Origin: Candidatus Woykebacteria bacterium GWB1_45_5
GTDB lineage: Bacteria > Patescibacteriota > Microgenomatia > Woykebacterales > RBG-16-39-9b
Assembly: GCA_001816645.1 (NCBI GenBank)
Contig: MHCO01000007.1
Location: forward strand, 169-16,502
Length of the DNA stretch: 16,334 nucleotides
Direction of reading: 5' to 3'
Part shown: positions 6,260 to 13,965 of the stretch, one piece after another
Layout: every line of letters starts with the position of its first letter
How positions within the stretch are numbered: position 1 is the first letter of the stretch
The notes under the pieces: model-generated
What the model was told of the DNA's origin: nothing
Database searches by the model: none
What the model saw: only the letters and a program-made list of their open reading frames with translations
Position numbers and translations under genes: made by a program

Positions 6260-6631
6260 CTAAACTCCGAGGATTGAGCGTACTTCCACTACGACTTGGG
6301 TTGGGGTATAAAGGCTTTTTACGATGTAGGCTTTAGCACCAATCTGCAAGGCTTGTTTAATTAGTTCTTCTTGACCAAGATTACTTAAAATTACTGCCGG
6401 AATATCCCTTTTGGCCGGGTCGGCTTTCAACCTTTTCAAAACTTCCAAACCATCGATTTTGGGAATCATGATATCTAAAAGTACAAGATCAAATTTTTCA
6501 GCTGTGACTGCTGCTAAGGCCGCCTCGCCATCCACCGCTATTTTCGCTAAGAATCCCTGTTTGGTAAATTGATGCTCGTAAAGCTCTGCAACAAACTTAT
6601 CATCTTCAACGATTAAGATTCTTTTCTCCAC
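6260..6631 (-). CDS. Single-domain response regulator (CheY-like receiver)
   Basis: A 123-residue stand-alone receiver domain with no output domain. Acidic pair Asp10-Asp11, phospho-acceptor Asp53 in LVLLDIMIPKIDG, Ser83 and Lys105 (YIVKS) are all in place, so phosphorylation is expected. The start is GTG at 6631, preceded by AGGAAGGTGG as Shine-Dalgarno; this start fits MEKRILIVEDD. It overlaps the end of dedA by 19 nt and abuts the transporter start with no gap, so the three genes should be co-translated. No histidine kinase is in the window, and the partner is unknown. Confidence 0.93.
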   Translation of the reverse strand: MEKRILIVEDDKFVAELYEHQFTKQGFLAKIAVDGEAALAAVTAEKFDLVLLDIMIPKIDGLEVLKRLKADPAKRDIPAVILSNLGQEELIKQALQIGAKAYIVKSLYTPTQVVVEVRSILGV

Positions 6632-7254
6632 CGTGCCACCTTCCTAAACTTTAGATAAAAAAATACTCCTACTACCATTATACCTAAAACTATTATTAAA
6701 ATGTCAAACTTTCTAAAGATTGGCTCCAGAAAGGCCCAGTTTTCTCCCAATCTTACACCTAAATAGGCTAGAAATGCGGACCAAATTAGACTACCGGAAA
6801 AGGTCAAGAGACTGAATTTGAAAAAACTGACCCTAGCGACGCCAGCAGGCAAGGATATAAAAGTCCTTACCACCGGCATTACTCGTGAAACTAGAACAAT
6901 CGCGTCTCCGTATTTTCTAAACCACTCCTCCCCCAACTTCAATTCATCCTCGCTAACCAAAAGGCGGCCCCAGCCACGAACAAACCTTCTAACCACCACC
7001 TCTTGGCCATAAAACCCAAGCCAATACATCATCGTCGATCCGGCTAGATTACCAGCTGCACCAACCACTACTACTAGCCAAAAATTAAACCTACCCATTG
7101 CAACCAAAAAGCCAGAAAACGGCATGATAATTTCCGAAGGTAGAGGAATACAAGCAGACTCTATCGTCATTGTGAGAAAAATGCCGAAATAACCAAGGCT
7201 CGAAATTGTGTTCAAGGTCCAAGTAGTAATAGCGGCCAACAAAGCATCAAGCAT
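6613..7254 (-). CDS. DedA family membrane protein (SNARE-associated/VTT domain)
   Basis: A 213-residue integral membrane protein. The conserved segment TIESACIPLPSEIIMPFSGFL near the N-terminus, GNLAGSTMMYWLG in the middle, and RVMPVVRTFISLPAGVARVSF define DedA proteins; the C-terminus is a further helix. Members have been linked to undecaprenyl-phosphate or phospholipid flipping and to membrane-potential maintenance. The individual substrate cannot be read from sequence. It is the first gene of the three-gene minus-strand operon; ATG at 7254. A heptamer repeat lies about 20 bp upstream in the promoter region. Confidence 0.93.
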   Translation of the reverse strand: MLDALLAAITTWTLNTISSLGYFGIFLTMTIESACIPLPSEIIMPFSGFLVAMGRFNFWLVVVVGAAGNLAGSTMMYWLGFYGQEVVVRRFVRGWGRLLVSEDELKLGEEWFRKYGDAIVLVSRVMPVVRTFISLPAGVARVSFFKFSLLTFSGSLIWSAFLAYLGVRLGENWAFLEPIFRKFDILIIVLGIMVVGVFFYLKFRKVARWRKES

Positions 7255-7273
7255 ATAATTATGATAACATATG

Positions 7274-7301
7274 TCAGGGATCAGGGATCAGAAAACAGGG
7301 G
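7274..7301. repeat. Four heptamer repeats in the dedA-rsmI intergenic region
   Basis: TCAGGGA, TCAGGGA, TCAGAAA and ACAGGGG follow each other without gaps: two exact and two degenerate 7-bp units sharing CAG. It has the same period, copy number and CAG core as the repeat inside uvrA (whose complement reads CAGAAAG, CAGATAG, CAGACAG, CAGAAAG). It occupies the expected -35 area for dedA. Confidence 0.65.
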
Positions 7302-7310
7302 AAAGAGTAC

Positions 7311-7376
7311 ACGAGCGTACGTCTCCTCAGCGGTTTAACGTTGGTTTAAGCCGAGAGGCGGACGCGAGCGGTCTCA
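7311..7376 (+). other. Hairpin-rich leader before rsmI
   Basis: GGTTTAA (7332-7338) pairs with TTAAGCC (7346-7352, one G.U), and imperfect outer pairing CGTC..CTC with GAG..GACG (7320-7328 with 7353-7364) extends the stem; GTAC repeats flank a small hairpin just upstream (near 7308-7320). It lies between divergent dedA and rsmI, 10 nt before the rsmI ATG. It could be an rsmI 5' leader structure or the 3' part of a small RNA. I do not recognise a riboswitch class. Confidence 0.4.
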
Positions 7377-7385
7377 AAACTAATC

Positions 7386-8054
7386 ATGTCCACTCTTTAT
7401 CTTGTCGCAACACCAATTGGCAATTTAAAAGACATTACTCTAAGAGCGTTGGAAACCTTAAAAGAGGTCGATTTAGTTCTGGCTGAAGACACCCGGCGAA
7501 CGAGGCAGCTTCTTTCTCATTACAACATTTCCAAACCGATAGAATCTTTCCACGAACACAGCGAGGAGAGCAAGATCCCAACTGTTCTAGAAAAGTTAAA
7601 TGCGGGTGTCGAAATCGCTTTAGTTTCCGATGCCGGCACACCAACAATTTCAGACCCTGGTTTTAAATTAGTGCGGGAGTGTCTAAAGAACAATATAAAG
7701 GTGGAACCGATACCTGGTCCCAGCGCCATCTTAACTTCCCTAATCGCCTCTGGACTACCAACCGATTCCTTTCTCTTTCTTGGTTACCTGCCGAAAAAGC
7801 GAGGTAAGCAAGATGCTATGTTGGATTTTTTGGAGCTCGTTTGGTCAAAACGGGCAGTTACCGTAATCTTCTTTGAGTCGCCTTATCGAATCAAAAAAAC
7901 CTTAACCGACTTTGCTCGAAGGTTTCCTCAAAGGGAATTGGTAGTAGGTCGAGAGCTAACTAAAGTACACGAAGAATTTATACGCGGAAAAGTAATGGAA
8001 GTAGCTAGCAAAGAATTTCCCACCAAAGGAGAATTTACTATTCTTTTACACTAG
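7386..8054 (+). CDS. rsmI: RsmI, 16S rRNA (cytidine1402-2'-O)-methyltransferase
   Basis: It transfers a methyl group from S-adenosylmethionine to the ribose of C1402 in the ribosomal P site. Family signatures are complete: LVATPIGNLKDITLRALE, LAEDTRRTRQLLSHYNI, LVSDAGTPTISDPGF, and PIPGPSAILTSLIASGLPTD followed by FLFLGYLPKKRGK. At 222 residues it is shorter than E. coli RsmI (about 286): it stops after FTILLH, so the tetrapyrrole-methylase catalytic fold is whole but the small C-terminal domain is absent. ATG at 7386 has no clear Shine-Dalgarno. Its stop overlaps the 3' end of the convergent gpmI by 9 nt. Confidence 0.95.
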   Translation: MSTLYLVATPIGNLKDITLRALETLKEVDLVLAEDTRRTRQLLSHYNISKPIESFHEHSEESKIPTVLEKLNAGVEIALVSDAGTPTISDPGFKLVRECLKNNIKVEPIPGPSAILTSLIASGLPTDSFLFLGYLPKKRGKQDAMLDFLELVWSKRAVTVIFFESPYRIKKTLTDFARRFPQRELVVGRELTKVHEEFIRGKVMEVASKEFPTKGEFTILLH

Positions 8055-9587
8055 CAGATCGTTTCCCGTCATTGAGTCTGGTTTTCGAATCTGAAGAAGA
8101 GAAAGAATTGTTGGTGCAACATCCGCTAAAAGTCCAACCGGCAGCTCAACATCTTGTCTACCTTTAAAAGCCTCCCCAACAACGATAAACGGGACTGGGT
8201 TGGCTGTGTGTTCGGTATCAACACCGCCAGTTTCTGGATTAATCATTTCCTCAGCATTGCCATGGTCACTAGTAATAATAGTTACCCCATCCACCGAGGA
8301 AGTAAGGTTAGTAATTTTTTCCAGACATTTATCTAAAACATCAACCGCTTTTTTTGTTGCTTCGAAAGAACCAGTATGAGCAACCATATCGGCATTGGCA
8401 AAGTTGATAATAATGCAATCGTAAATCTGCTGCTCGATAACCGTGCAGACGTGGTCGGTGATTCCAAAAGCTGACATCTCTGGTTTTTTGTCGTAGGTAG
8501 CAATTTTTGGTGAAGGGGTATGCACACGGTCTTCCCCTGGATACGGCTCCTCCTTACCACCATTTAGAAAATAAGTCACATGGGCGTATTTTTCCGTTTC
8601 GCCAATATGGAGTTGCCGTTTATCATGCAGGGAAAGAACTGCTGCCAAGGGATATTCGATCACAGGCGGTGGAAAAGCCGTCATGACCGGTAAGCCTTTT
8701 TCGTATTCGGTCATCGTCACAAAAATTAGGTTTTGCAGGGTAGTCTTCCGAGGGAATTGGCCAAAATCCGGTAGGACAAATGCTTTTGTCAACTGCCGTG
8801 ATCGATCGGGTCGAAAATTAAAAAAGATTACAGCATCGCTATCTTTAATTGTATAGCTACTACCTTCCTTCTCGGTCAACAACAAAGGTTCGATAAACTC
8901 ATCGGTCACTCCTTTTTGATAAGACCGGTTAATTGCTTCCAAAGGATCTTGAGTCTTATCACCATTGCCGTTAACAATCAATTCATAAGCTTTTCTAGCT
9001 CGCTCCCAACGATTATCCCGATCCATCGCGAAATAGCGACCACAAATACTCGCAAGTTTCCCCACCCCAATTTCGGAAAATTTTGTTGTAATCTCGTGAA
9101 TTATTTCCAATCCAGAAGTTGGTGAGGAATCGCGACCATCAGTAAAAGCGTGGAGAAAAACATTTTTTATATCTTGCGCTTTGGCAAACCAAAGTAGGGC
9201 ATAAAGATGCTCAAGATCGGAGTGTACACAACCATGACCTACCAAACCTAAAAGATGAAGGTTGCTTTTGTTTTTCTTCACATGTTCAGCTGCGGCCAAA
9301 AGGGCATCATTTTTTATAAACGATCCATCAGAAATCGCCATGTTTATCCTCTCCAATTCTTGATAAACAATCATCCCAGCGCCGATATTTAAGTGTCCCA
9401 CCTCGCTGTTTCCCGCTTCGCCACTAGGCAGCCCAACGGACTCCCCAGAAGCAAGCAGACTGGTGTGAGGATAGGAAACTGAAATTTTATCCCAAAACGG
9501 TGTGTGAGCGCGAGAGATCGCATTACCAGGCGAGTCTGGAGCAACCCCCCAACCATCCAAAATTATTAAAACAACTGGTTTAACCAT
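8046..9587 (-). CDS. gpmI: Phosphoglycerate mutase, 2,3-BPG-independent (GpmI)
   Basis: Interconverts 3- and 2-phosphoglycerate using two metal ions and a phosphoserine intermediate. Of 513 residues, the usual length. Asp11 in LIILDGWG and Ser61 in EAGNSEVGHLNIGAG are the metal ligand and nucleophile; FTDGRDSSPTSG follows; the second metal cluster is in NFANADMVAHTG, TSDHGNAEEM and DTEHTANPVPF. ATG at 9587 overlaps the eno 3' end by 8 nt, with AAAAGGAA as a moderate Shine-Dalgarno inside eno. Paired with enolase, it performs consecutive steps of lower glycolysis. Confidence 0.97.
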   Translation of the reverse strand: MVKPVVLIILDGWGVAPDSPGNAISRAHTPFWDKISVSYPHTSLLASGESVGLPSGEAGNSEVGHLNIGAGMIVYQELERINMAISDGSFIKNDALLAAAEHVKKNKSNLHLLGLVGHGCVHSDLEHLYALLWFAKAQDIKNVFLHAFTDGRDSSPTSGLEIIHEITTKFSEIGVGKLASICGRYFAMDRDNRWERARKAYELIVNGNGDKTQDPLEAINRSYQKGVTDEFIEPLLLTEKEGSSYTIKDSDAVIFFNFRPDRSRQLTKAFVLPDFGQFPRKTTLQNLIFVTMTEYEKGLPVMTAFPPPVIEYPLAAVLSLHDKRQLHIGETEKYAHVTYFLNGGKEEPYPGEDRVHTPSPKIATYDKKPEMSAFGITDHVCTVIEQQIYDCIIINFANADMVAHTGSFEATKKAVDVLDKCLEKITNLTSSVDGVTIITSDHGNAEEMINPETGGVDTEHTANPVPFIVVGEAFKGRQDVELPVGLLADVAPTILSLLQIRKPDSMTGNDLLV

Positions 9588-10836
9588 TTGTCAGTTCCTT
9601 TTCAATTGCTAGTAATCTTTTGTATTTTTCCAACCTCTCCTCCTGAATTGGTGAACCAATCTTTACAAAGTCTGCACCGGCCGTCACTGCCAAATCGGAA
9701 ACAAAGGTATCTTTTGTTTCTCCGGAGCGGTGTGAGACTACCACTTTCAAACCAGCCTCTTTCGCTTTCAAAATAAACTCAATTGTCTCGGTCAAGGTAC
9801 CAACCTGGTTTGGTTTCACAATCACGCCGCTGGCTACTTTCTGATTAATTGCTTTGCAGAGCCTCCGCGTGTTAGTTGTAGTAAGATCGTCAGCAATTAT
9901 CAAAGTCGCGGGTGTAAGCCTTTCCATCAGCTGCTGCCAAGCGCTCCAATCTTCTTCACTAAAGGGATCTTCCAAAGAGAATAAATTGTGTTTTTGACAA
10001 AGATTAGTCAAAAAATTAATAAAAGCAGTCGAGTCTAGTGTCCCTTTAATATCACTGAAGCTATAAACTCTCCCATCACACAAGGTGTTGGCGGCAAGAT
10101 CCAACCCAACCACAAGATCCTTCTCTAAACCGGCCTTGTGGACCGCCTCTTTCAAAATAACGATCGCTTCTTCGTTGCTTGACGAAGCAAGGGCAAGACC
10201 CCCCTCGTCACCGAAAGGTGCCTCTAATCCTCTTTCCCTAATTACTTCCTTCAAGGCCTCAATAACCCTCTTAATCTTTTTAAAACTTTCGGCAAAAGAG
10301 GCCTGGTCCTTTGGTACAACCATAAACTCCTGGAAATCTAGACCACCCTTCGCGTGTTTACCGCCTTCGATAAGATTCGCCATCGGTAAGGGCATTAGGA
10401 AATCACTTTTTGCTGGAAGGTTAAATAGTCCCCGCAAGTATTTAAAAAGCGGAGTTTTTTGTGAAACCGCGGCAGCGACCGCTACAGCTAAGGAAACTGA
10501 CAAGATGGCATTTGCCCCTAGTTTCCGCTTATTTTCCGTCCCGTCCAACTGTCGCATTATCTCATCAATCTTATTTTGGTCGGTTATCTCAACTTCCCTT
10601 AAGGCCTTTTGAATTGGCCCTTGGACGTTTTCGATTGCTTTGAGAACACCCCTTCCTCCGTAACGTTGGGGGTCTTTGTCGCGCAGCTCTAATGCTTCGT
10701 TTGTACCAACCGAGGCTCCGGAAGGCACGCACGTCTCCCCAACACTGCCGTCATCAAGGAACACGGTGGTTTTTAGGGTAGGGTCACCGCGGGAATCAAG
10801 AATTTCTCTACTCTCTATCTTTTCTATTACCGCCAT
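9580..10836 (-). CDS. eno: Enolase
   Basis: Converts 2-phosphoglycerate to phosphoenolpyruvate; also part of RNA-degradation complexes in some bacteria. From the ATG at 10836 it is 418 residues, starting MAVIEKIESREILDSRG as in other enolases. Signatures: SGASVGTNEALELRD loop, GGKHAKGGLDFQEFM, GDEGGLA, metal ligands in LVVGLDLA, SLEDPF and ADDL, catalytic Lys in VIVKPNQVGT, and SHRSGET near the C-terminus. An in-frame ATG at 10866 would add ten residues (MPFEGLRLNL) not typical of the family. TAAGAT 8 nt before 10836 resembles a -10 box, which favours the shorter, leaderless form. Operon eno-gpmI. Confidence 0.96.
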   Translation of the reverse strand: MAVIEKIESREILDSRGDPTLKTTVFLDDGSVGETCVPSGASVGTNEALELRDKDPQRYGGRGVLKAIENVQGPIQKALREVEITDQNKIDEIMRQLDGTENKRKLGANAILSVSLAVAVAAAVSQKTPLFKYLRGLFNLPAKSDFLMPLPMANLIEGGKHAKGGLDFQEFMVVPKDQASFAESFKKIKRVIEALKEVIRERGLEAPFGDEGGLALASSSNEEAIVILKEAVHKAGLEKDLVVGLDLAANTLCDGRVYSFSDIKGTLDSTAFINFLTNLCQKHNLFSLEDPFSEEDWSAWQQLMERLTPATLIIADDLTTTNTRRLCKAINQKVASGVIVKPNQVGTLTETIEFILKAKEAGLKVVVSHRSGETKDTFVSDLAVTAGADFVKIGSPIQEERLEKYKRLLAIEKELTNG

Positions 10837-10843
10837 TAGATTT

Positions 10844-10874
10844 AATCTTAAACCCTCAAACGGCATTTTTACAA
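10844..10874 (-). promoter_or_regulatory. Possible eno promoter
   Basis: TTGTAA (10874-10869) and TAAGAT (10850-10845) on the minus strand are 18 bp apart; the -10 ends 8 nt before the ATG at 10836. Each hexamer matches consensus at 4 of 6. A second weak candidate (TTAACA then CATAAC) lies about 40 bp further upstream and would suit the ATG at 10866. Confidence 0.35.
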
Positions 10875-10954
10875 GAATTAAACTTTGTTATGTATAGAGT
10901 AGTAAGGAGTGTTAACAGGATCGATATCTTTATTAGACTGCTATATCAAATAGT

Positions 10955-11593
10955 TTATTTGGAGGACTTTAGTTCGCTTTCGATGATATTTTTGAACTGA
11001 TCGTAACTTTGCACCCCCACATATTTTTTACCGTTTATAAAAAATGTCGGGGTGGAATCAACACCCAACTTTTCCCCATCGGCGAGATCAGCCATTACCT
11101 TATTTTTATATTTATCGCTATTTAAATCAGATTCGAATTTATTCATATCCAAATTCAATTCTTTGGCATACTTCTTTAGATCGTCAATCGTTAATTTGCC
11201 ACCGCTAGAAAATACAAGTTCGAAATACTGCCAAAACTTTCCTTGTTCACCTGCTGCCTCTGCCGCTTCCGCTGCCTTCAAAGCGTATTTGTGCGAAGAA
11301 ATAATCGGAAAGTGGCGGTAAACAAACAAAATCCTGTCGCCGTATTCAGTGATCACCTTTTTGACAATTGGATGGGCTGCTTGGCAAGCCGGGCACTGAA
11401 AATCGGAAAACTCGACAATCGTCACTTTAGCATCTTTAACACCCAAAACATGACTATCATCTTTAACAAGTTCTCCCTTGGAAACCTGCCCGCTTTTTTC
11501 GCTACCCGATAGGCTAAAAACGGCTGCACCAACAATAAAGATGCTAACTATCCCAATTAAAATGAAAATCCACTTATCAGCAATAACTCTCAT
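10955..11593 (-). CDS. Membrane-anchored DsbA-family thiol oxidoreductase
   Basis: A 212-residue protein with one N-terminal hydrophobic helix (about 8-28) and an extracytoplasmic thioredoxin-like domain with a helical insert. The active site is Cys67-Pro-Ala-Cys70 in FSDFQCPACQ; the cis-proline loop is STPTFFINGKKYVG. It should introduce or exchange disulfides in exported proteins; a VKOR or DsbB partner is not in the window. The N-terminus lacks a signal peptidase site I can defend, so a retained anchor is likelier than secretion. Family assignment is firm, but redox direction (oxidase versus isomerase) is not decided. Confidence 0.92.
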   Translation of the reverse strand: MRVIADKWIFILIGIVSIFIVGAAVFSLSGSEKSGQVSKGELVKDDSHVLGVKDAKVTIVEFSDFQCPACQAAHPIVKKVITEYGDRILFVYRHFPIISSHKYALKAAEAAEAAGEQGKFWQYFELVFSSGGKLTIDDLKKYAKELNLDMNKFESDLNSDKYKNKVMADLADGEKLGVDSTPTFFINGKKYVGVQSYDQFKNIIESELKSSK

Positions 11594-11616
11594 AAGATTT
11601 TGAAAATTGATCTAAA

Positions 11617-11645
11617 ATTTTAACAGAACGAGAATCAGCAATCAA
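11617..11645 (-). promoter_or_regulatory. Promoter of the DsbA-like gene
   Basis: Minus-strand TTGATT (11645-11640), 17-bp spacer, TAAAAT (11622-11617). The -10 ends 23 nt before the ATG, so this unit would have a short leader of about 16 nt, unlike the leaderless genes nearby; no clear Shine-Dalgarno is seen in it. Confidence 0.55.
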
Positions 11646-11685
11646 GCCACCTTACTAAGAAAGCAAAAAATTCACGAAAGGACTC

Positions 11686-11714
11686 TAGACAGCAAGCTGC
11701 CAATCTGCTAATAT
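11686..11714 (+). promoter_or_regulatory. Promoter of the carbonic-anhydrase-like / atp operon, leaderless
   Basis: TAGACA (11686-11691), 17-bp spacer, TAATAT (11709-11714), with the ATG 9 nt after the -10 box. This is the only promoter I see ahead of the ATP synthase genes. Confidence 0.65.
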
Positions 11715-11723
11715 ATTTCGTTC

Positions 11724-12086
11724 ATGTCAAAGCACACATGCACCGCCCTGGTAATTTCTTGTACTGATTTTCGTTTTGTTACCATGATAAGAGATCTCTT
11801 GGTGGGTAGCGGCTTGAAGGATAATTACGATCTGATCGCCACACCTGGCGCTTCTTTAGGACTCGAAAAAATAGCAGATAGTATCTCAACCTCTATTCGG
11901 CTACACGAACCAGAAAATATTTACATCTTTGACCACGAAGATTGTGGTGCTTATGGCGAAGACAACCCTCGGGAGGCACACATGAGAAATTTGAAGAAGG
12001 CTAAAGAACTGCTCATTCAAAACTACCACAACAAAAAAGTTCTAACCTATATTTCCGGTTTTGACAAAATCGAGGAGATTCTTTAA
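11724..12086 (+). CDS. Minimal beta-carbonic-anhydrase-like protein
   Basis: A 120-residue soluble protein with the zinc-site pattern of beta-carbonic anhydrases: Cys13-Thr-Asp15-x-Arg17 (the C-x-D-x-R motif), then His71 and Cys74 in FDHEDCGAYG (H-x-x-C). ATPGAS at 39-44 matches the family segment usually reading RNAGN. It is much shorter than typical enzymes (about 170-220), lacking N-terminal helices and C-terminal strands, but all metal ligands and the Asp/Arg dyad are present. Hydration of CO2 is therefore plausible but unproven; a related non-enzymatic zinc fold is the alternative. Its TAA is directly followed by the atpB ATG, and GAGGAG in its last codons is the atpB ribosome binding site, so the two are coupled. 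Confidence 0.75.
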   Translation: MSKHTCTALVISCTDFRFVTMIRDLLVGSGLKDNYDLIATPGASLGLEKIADSISTSIRLHEPENIYIFDHEDCGAYGEDNPREAHMRNLKKAKELLIQNYHNKKVLTYISGFDKIEEIL

Positions 12087-12824
12087 ATGGAAGTCACGCT
12101 TTACGCGGAAAAATTGTTTTCGATTGGTACCCTGCCAGTAACAAACACGCTAATCACTACCCTAATCACAACTTTAATATTGGCAACGTTTGCCATTGTT
12201 GTATCCAAAAATGTTTCGTTAATTCCCGGGAAACTTCAATCTTTGTCCGAAATTGTAATCGAGACTATCTTCTCTACTATCGAAAACCTCTCCGACAAAA
12301 AAAGGGCGCTGAGATTTTTCCCAATTGTTGCTACTTTTTTTCTCTTTATCTTCACTGCCAATTACCTTGGTTTGTTACCTGGTTTTAATACAATTGGTAT
12401 GTTTGAGCACCATGAGGGAGAAAATATTTTTGTTCCGATCTTTCGTTCAGTAAATAGTGATCTTAATGTTACTCTGGCATTGGCTTTAATTTCTGTCGGG
12501 GTAACCCATTTTTATTCAATTACCTCATTGGGAATAATTGATTATTTGAAACGCTATTTTAGTTTAAACCCAATTAATCTATTCGTCGGTTTTTTGGAGA
12601 TAATCGCTGAGATTACTAAGATTCTCTCTCTTTCTTTCCGGCTTTTTGGTAATGTCTTTGCCGGCGAGACTCTGTTGGTAACGATGTCGGCTCTATTTGC
12701 TTTTGTCTTACCGCTACCTTTCATGTTTCTAGAAATGATCGTTGGCTTTGTCCAGGCAGCAATTTTTATGATGCTGACACTTGTATTTATGGTAATTTTA
12801 ACTGAAAAACATGCTACAAACTGA
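12087..12824 (+). CDS. atpB: ATP synthase F0 subunit a
   Basis: Membrane stator subunit forming the proton half-channels against the c-ring. It has 245 residues and several membrane helices. The essential arginine is Arg185 in the signature LSFRLFGNVFAGE; SLSEIVIETI and NYLGLLPG are also family-typical. ATG at 12087 abuts the preceding stop, with GAGGAG about 10 nt upstream. First F0 gene of the operon; no atpI precedes it. Confidence 0.96.
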   Translation: MEVTLYAEKLFSIGTLPVTNTLITTLITTLILATFAIVVSKNVSLIPGKLQSLSEIVIETIFSTIENLSDKKRALRFFPIVATFFLFIFTANYLGLLPGFNTIGMFEHHEGENIFVPIFRSVNSDLNVTLALALISVGVTHFYSITSLGIIDYLKRYFSLNPINLFVGFLEIIAEITKILSLSFRLFGNVFAGETLLVTMSALFAFVLPLPFMFLEMIVGFVQAAIFMMLTLVFMVILTEKHATN

Positions 12825-12841
12825 AAAATTCAAACTTTTTG

Positions 12842-12849
12842 AAAGGAGG
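12842..12849 (+). promoter_or_regulatory. Strong Shine-Dalgarno deciding the atpE start
   Basis: AAAGGAGG, 8 nt before the ATG at 12858. An in-frame GTG at 12849 overlaps this site and is therefore not the start. This is among the strongest ribosome binding sites in the window, consistent with the high copy number needed for subunit c. Confidence 0.85.
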
Positions 12850-12857
12850 TGCGGAAA

Positions 12858-13064
12858 ATGGAGTTTTCGATAACTGGTGGACTTATTATTGCTTTAGGTG
12901 GTGTCGGGCCGGCTGTCGGTATTGGCTTAATTGGTATGAAAGCGATGGAAGCAATCGGCCGCAATCCTGAAGCCCAAAGTAAAGTCATGCCGGCAATGCT
13001 TTTGGCTATGGCTTTTGCCGAAGCAATCGCGATTTATGCCCTAGTTTTGGCGTTCAGAGGTTAG
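12858..13064 (+). CDS. atpE: ATP synthase F0 subunit c
   Basis: Ring-forming proteolipid that carries the coupling ion. It has 68 residues in two helices joined by the polar loop GRNPEA (34-39). The ion-binding carboxylate is Glu55 in MAFAEAIAIYALV. The helix-1 Gln and the Ser/Thr after Glu that mark sodium-type rings are missing (GVGPAVGIG; Glu55-Ala56), so proton coupling is the better guess. Start chosen at 12858 because of the Shine-Dalgarno. Confidence 0.96.
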   Translation: MEFSITGGLIIALGGVGPAVGIGLIGMKAMEAIGRNPEAQSKVMPAMLLAMAFAEAIAIYALVLAFRG

Positions 13065-13069
13065 GTTGT

Positions 13070-13567
13070 ATGGAAATTTTAAAAGATTTTGGAGTACAAC
13101 CAATTCTGTTGTTAGCTCAGATCGTAAATTTTGCGATCTTACTCTATTTGCTTAAGCGTTTTTTGTACAAACCGATCCTTAAAGTTTTGGAAGAACGGCG
13201 CCAAAAGGTTGAAACTTCAATGAAACAAGCTGAAGAAATGCAAAAAAGGTTTGAGGAAACCACGAAAAAACAAGAAGAGATCTTGGGTGCGGCAAGGTCT
13301 GACGCCTCAAAAGTGATCGAAGACGCCAAAGAAGAAGCAAAAGCCCTTGCTGAAACAATCCAAAAAGAATCTAAAGAAGCGACCGAAGCAACAATAAAAA
13401 GAGCCCAAGGCACACTTGAATTGGAAAAGCAAAAAATGATCGCCGAGGCCCGCTCCCAAATCGTTGAGATCGTCACCACCGCCACTGAAAAGGTAGTTGC
13501 GAAGACCCTTAAAGGCTCCGAAAAGGAAAGATTGATCGAAGAATCAATTAAGGAAATCCAAGGATGA
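13070..13567 (+). CDS. atpF: ATP synthase F0 subunit b
   Basis: Peripheral stalk subunit: one N-terminal membrane helix (about 12-30), the conserved FLYKPI segment, then a long charged Ala/Lys/Glu-rich coiled coil to residue 165. It links subunit a to delta/alpha. It ends in ATGA shared with atpH, giving a 4-nt overlap. Confidence 0.95.
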   Translation: MEILKDFGVQPILLLAQIVNFAILLYLLKRFLYKPILKVLEERRQKVETSMKQAEEMQKRFEETTKKQEEILGAARSDASKVIEDAKEEAKALAETIQKESKEATEATIKRAQGTLELEKQKMIAEARSQIVEIVTTATEKVVAKTLKGSEKERLIEESIKEIQG

Positions 13568-13965
13568 AAAGCAAAAAAGAGATGACAAAAATTGCCAAAA
13601 AGCTTTTTCAAGCTAGTTTCACCAAAGATAATCTCGACCAAACAAAGGTAAGAGAAAATATTCACTCGGCGCGGAAAATTTATAAAACCCTCGCGATAGG
13701 GATCTTAAAATCCTATCTTGGTTTACTAAAACGACACCTAGCCAGTGAAACTTTGTTAATTGAAACGGCTGACAAGCTGAAACCCCGTTACATCGATGCG
13801 GTTAAAATTTATTTTGAAAAAAAAGTTGGCAAGGACCTACAGGCCACTTTTAAGCAGAATCCAGCTACTTTGGGCGGCTTAAAAATTACTTTAGCTGACA
13901 ATCAGTGGGATTTTTCGGTAAAAGGAAAAATTATCCAATTGAAGGAGGCTCTTCTAAATGGCTGA
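13564..13965 (+). CDS. atpH: ATP synthase F1 subunit delta (short)
   Basis: Connects the peripheral stalk to the top of F1. It has 133 residues against about 175-180 usually. The C-terminal signature is clear ([20 protein letters not shown], then [12 protein letters not shown], like the family's GG..I.(x)n.D.SV.G.L..L). The N-terminal helical domain is basic and reduced to roughly 90 residues. Overlaps atpF by 4 nt and atpA by 8 nt. Call rests on the C-terminal motif plus operon position. Confidence 0.88.
   Translation: MKSKKEMTKIAKKLFQASFTKDNLDQTKVRENIHSARKIYKTLAIGILKSYLGLLKRHLASETLLIETADKLKPRYIDAVKIYFEKKVGKDLQATFKQNPATLGGLKITLADNQWDFSVKGKIIQLKEALLNG

Noticed and set aside
10837..10866. Ten-residue N-terminal extension of enolase
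   Set aside because: Family N-termini start at the second Met, and a -10-like box overlaps the extension. Kept as an uncertain alternative.
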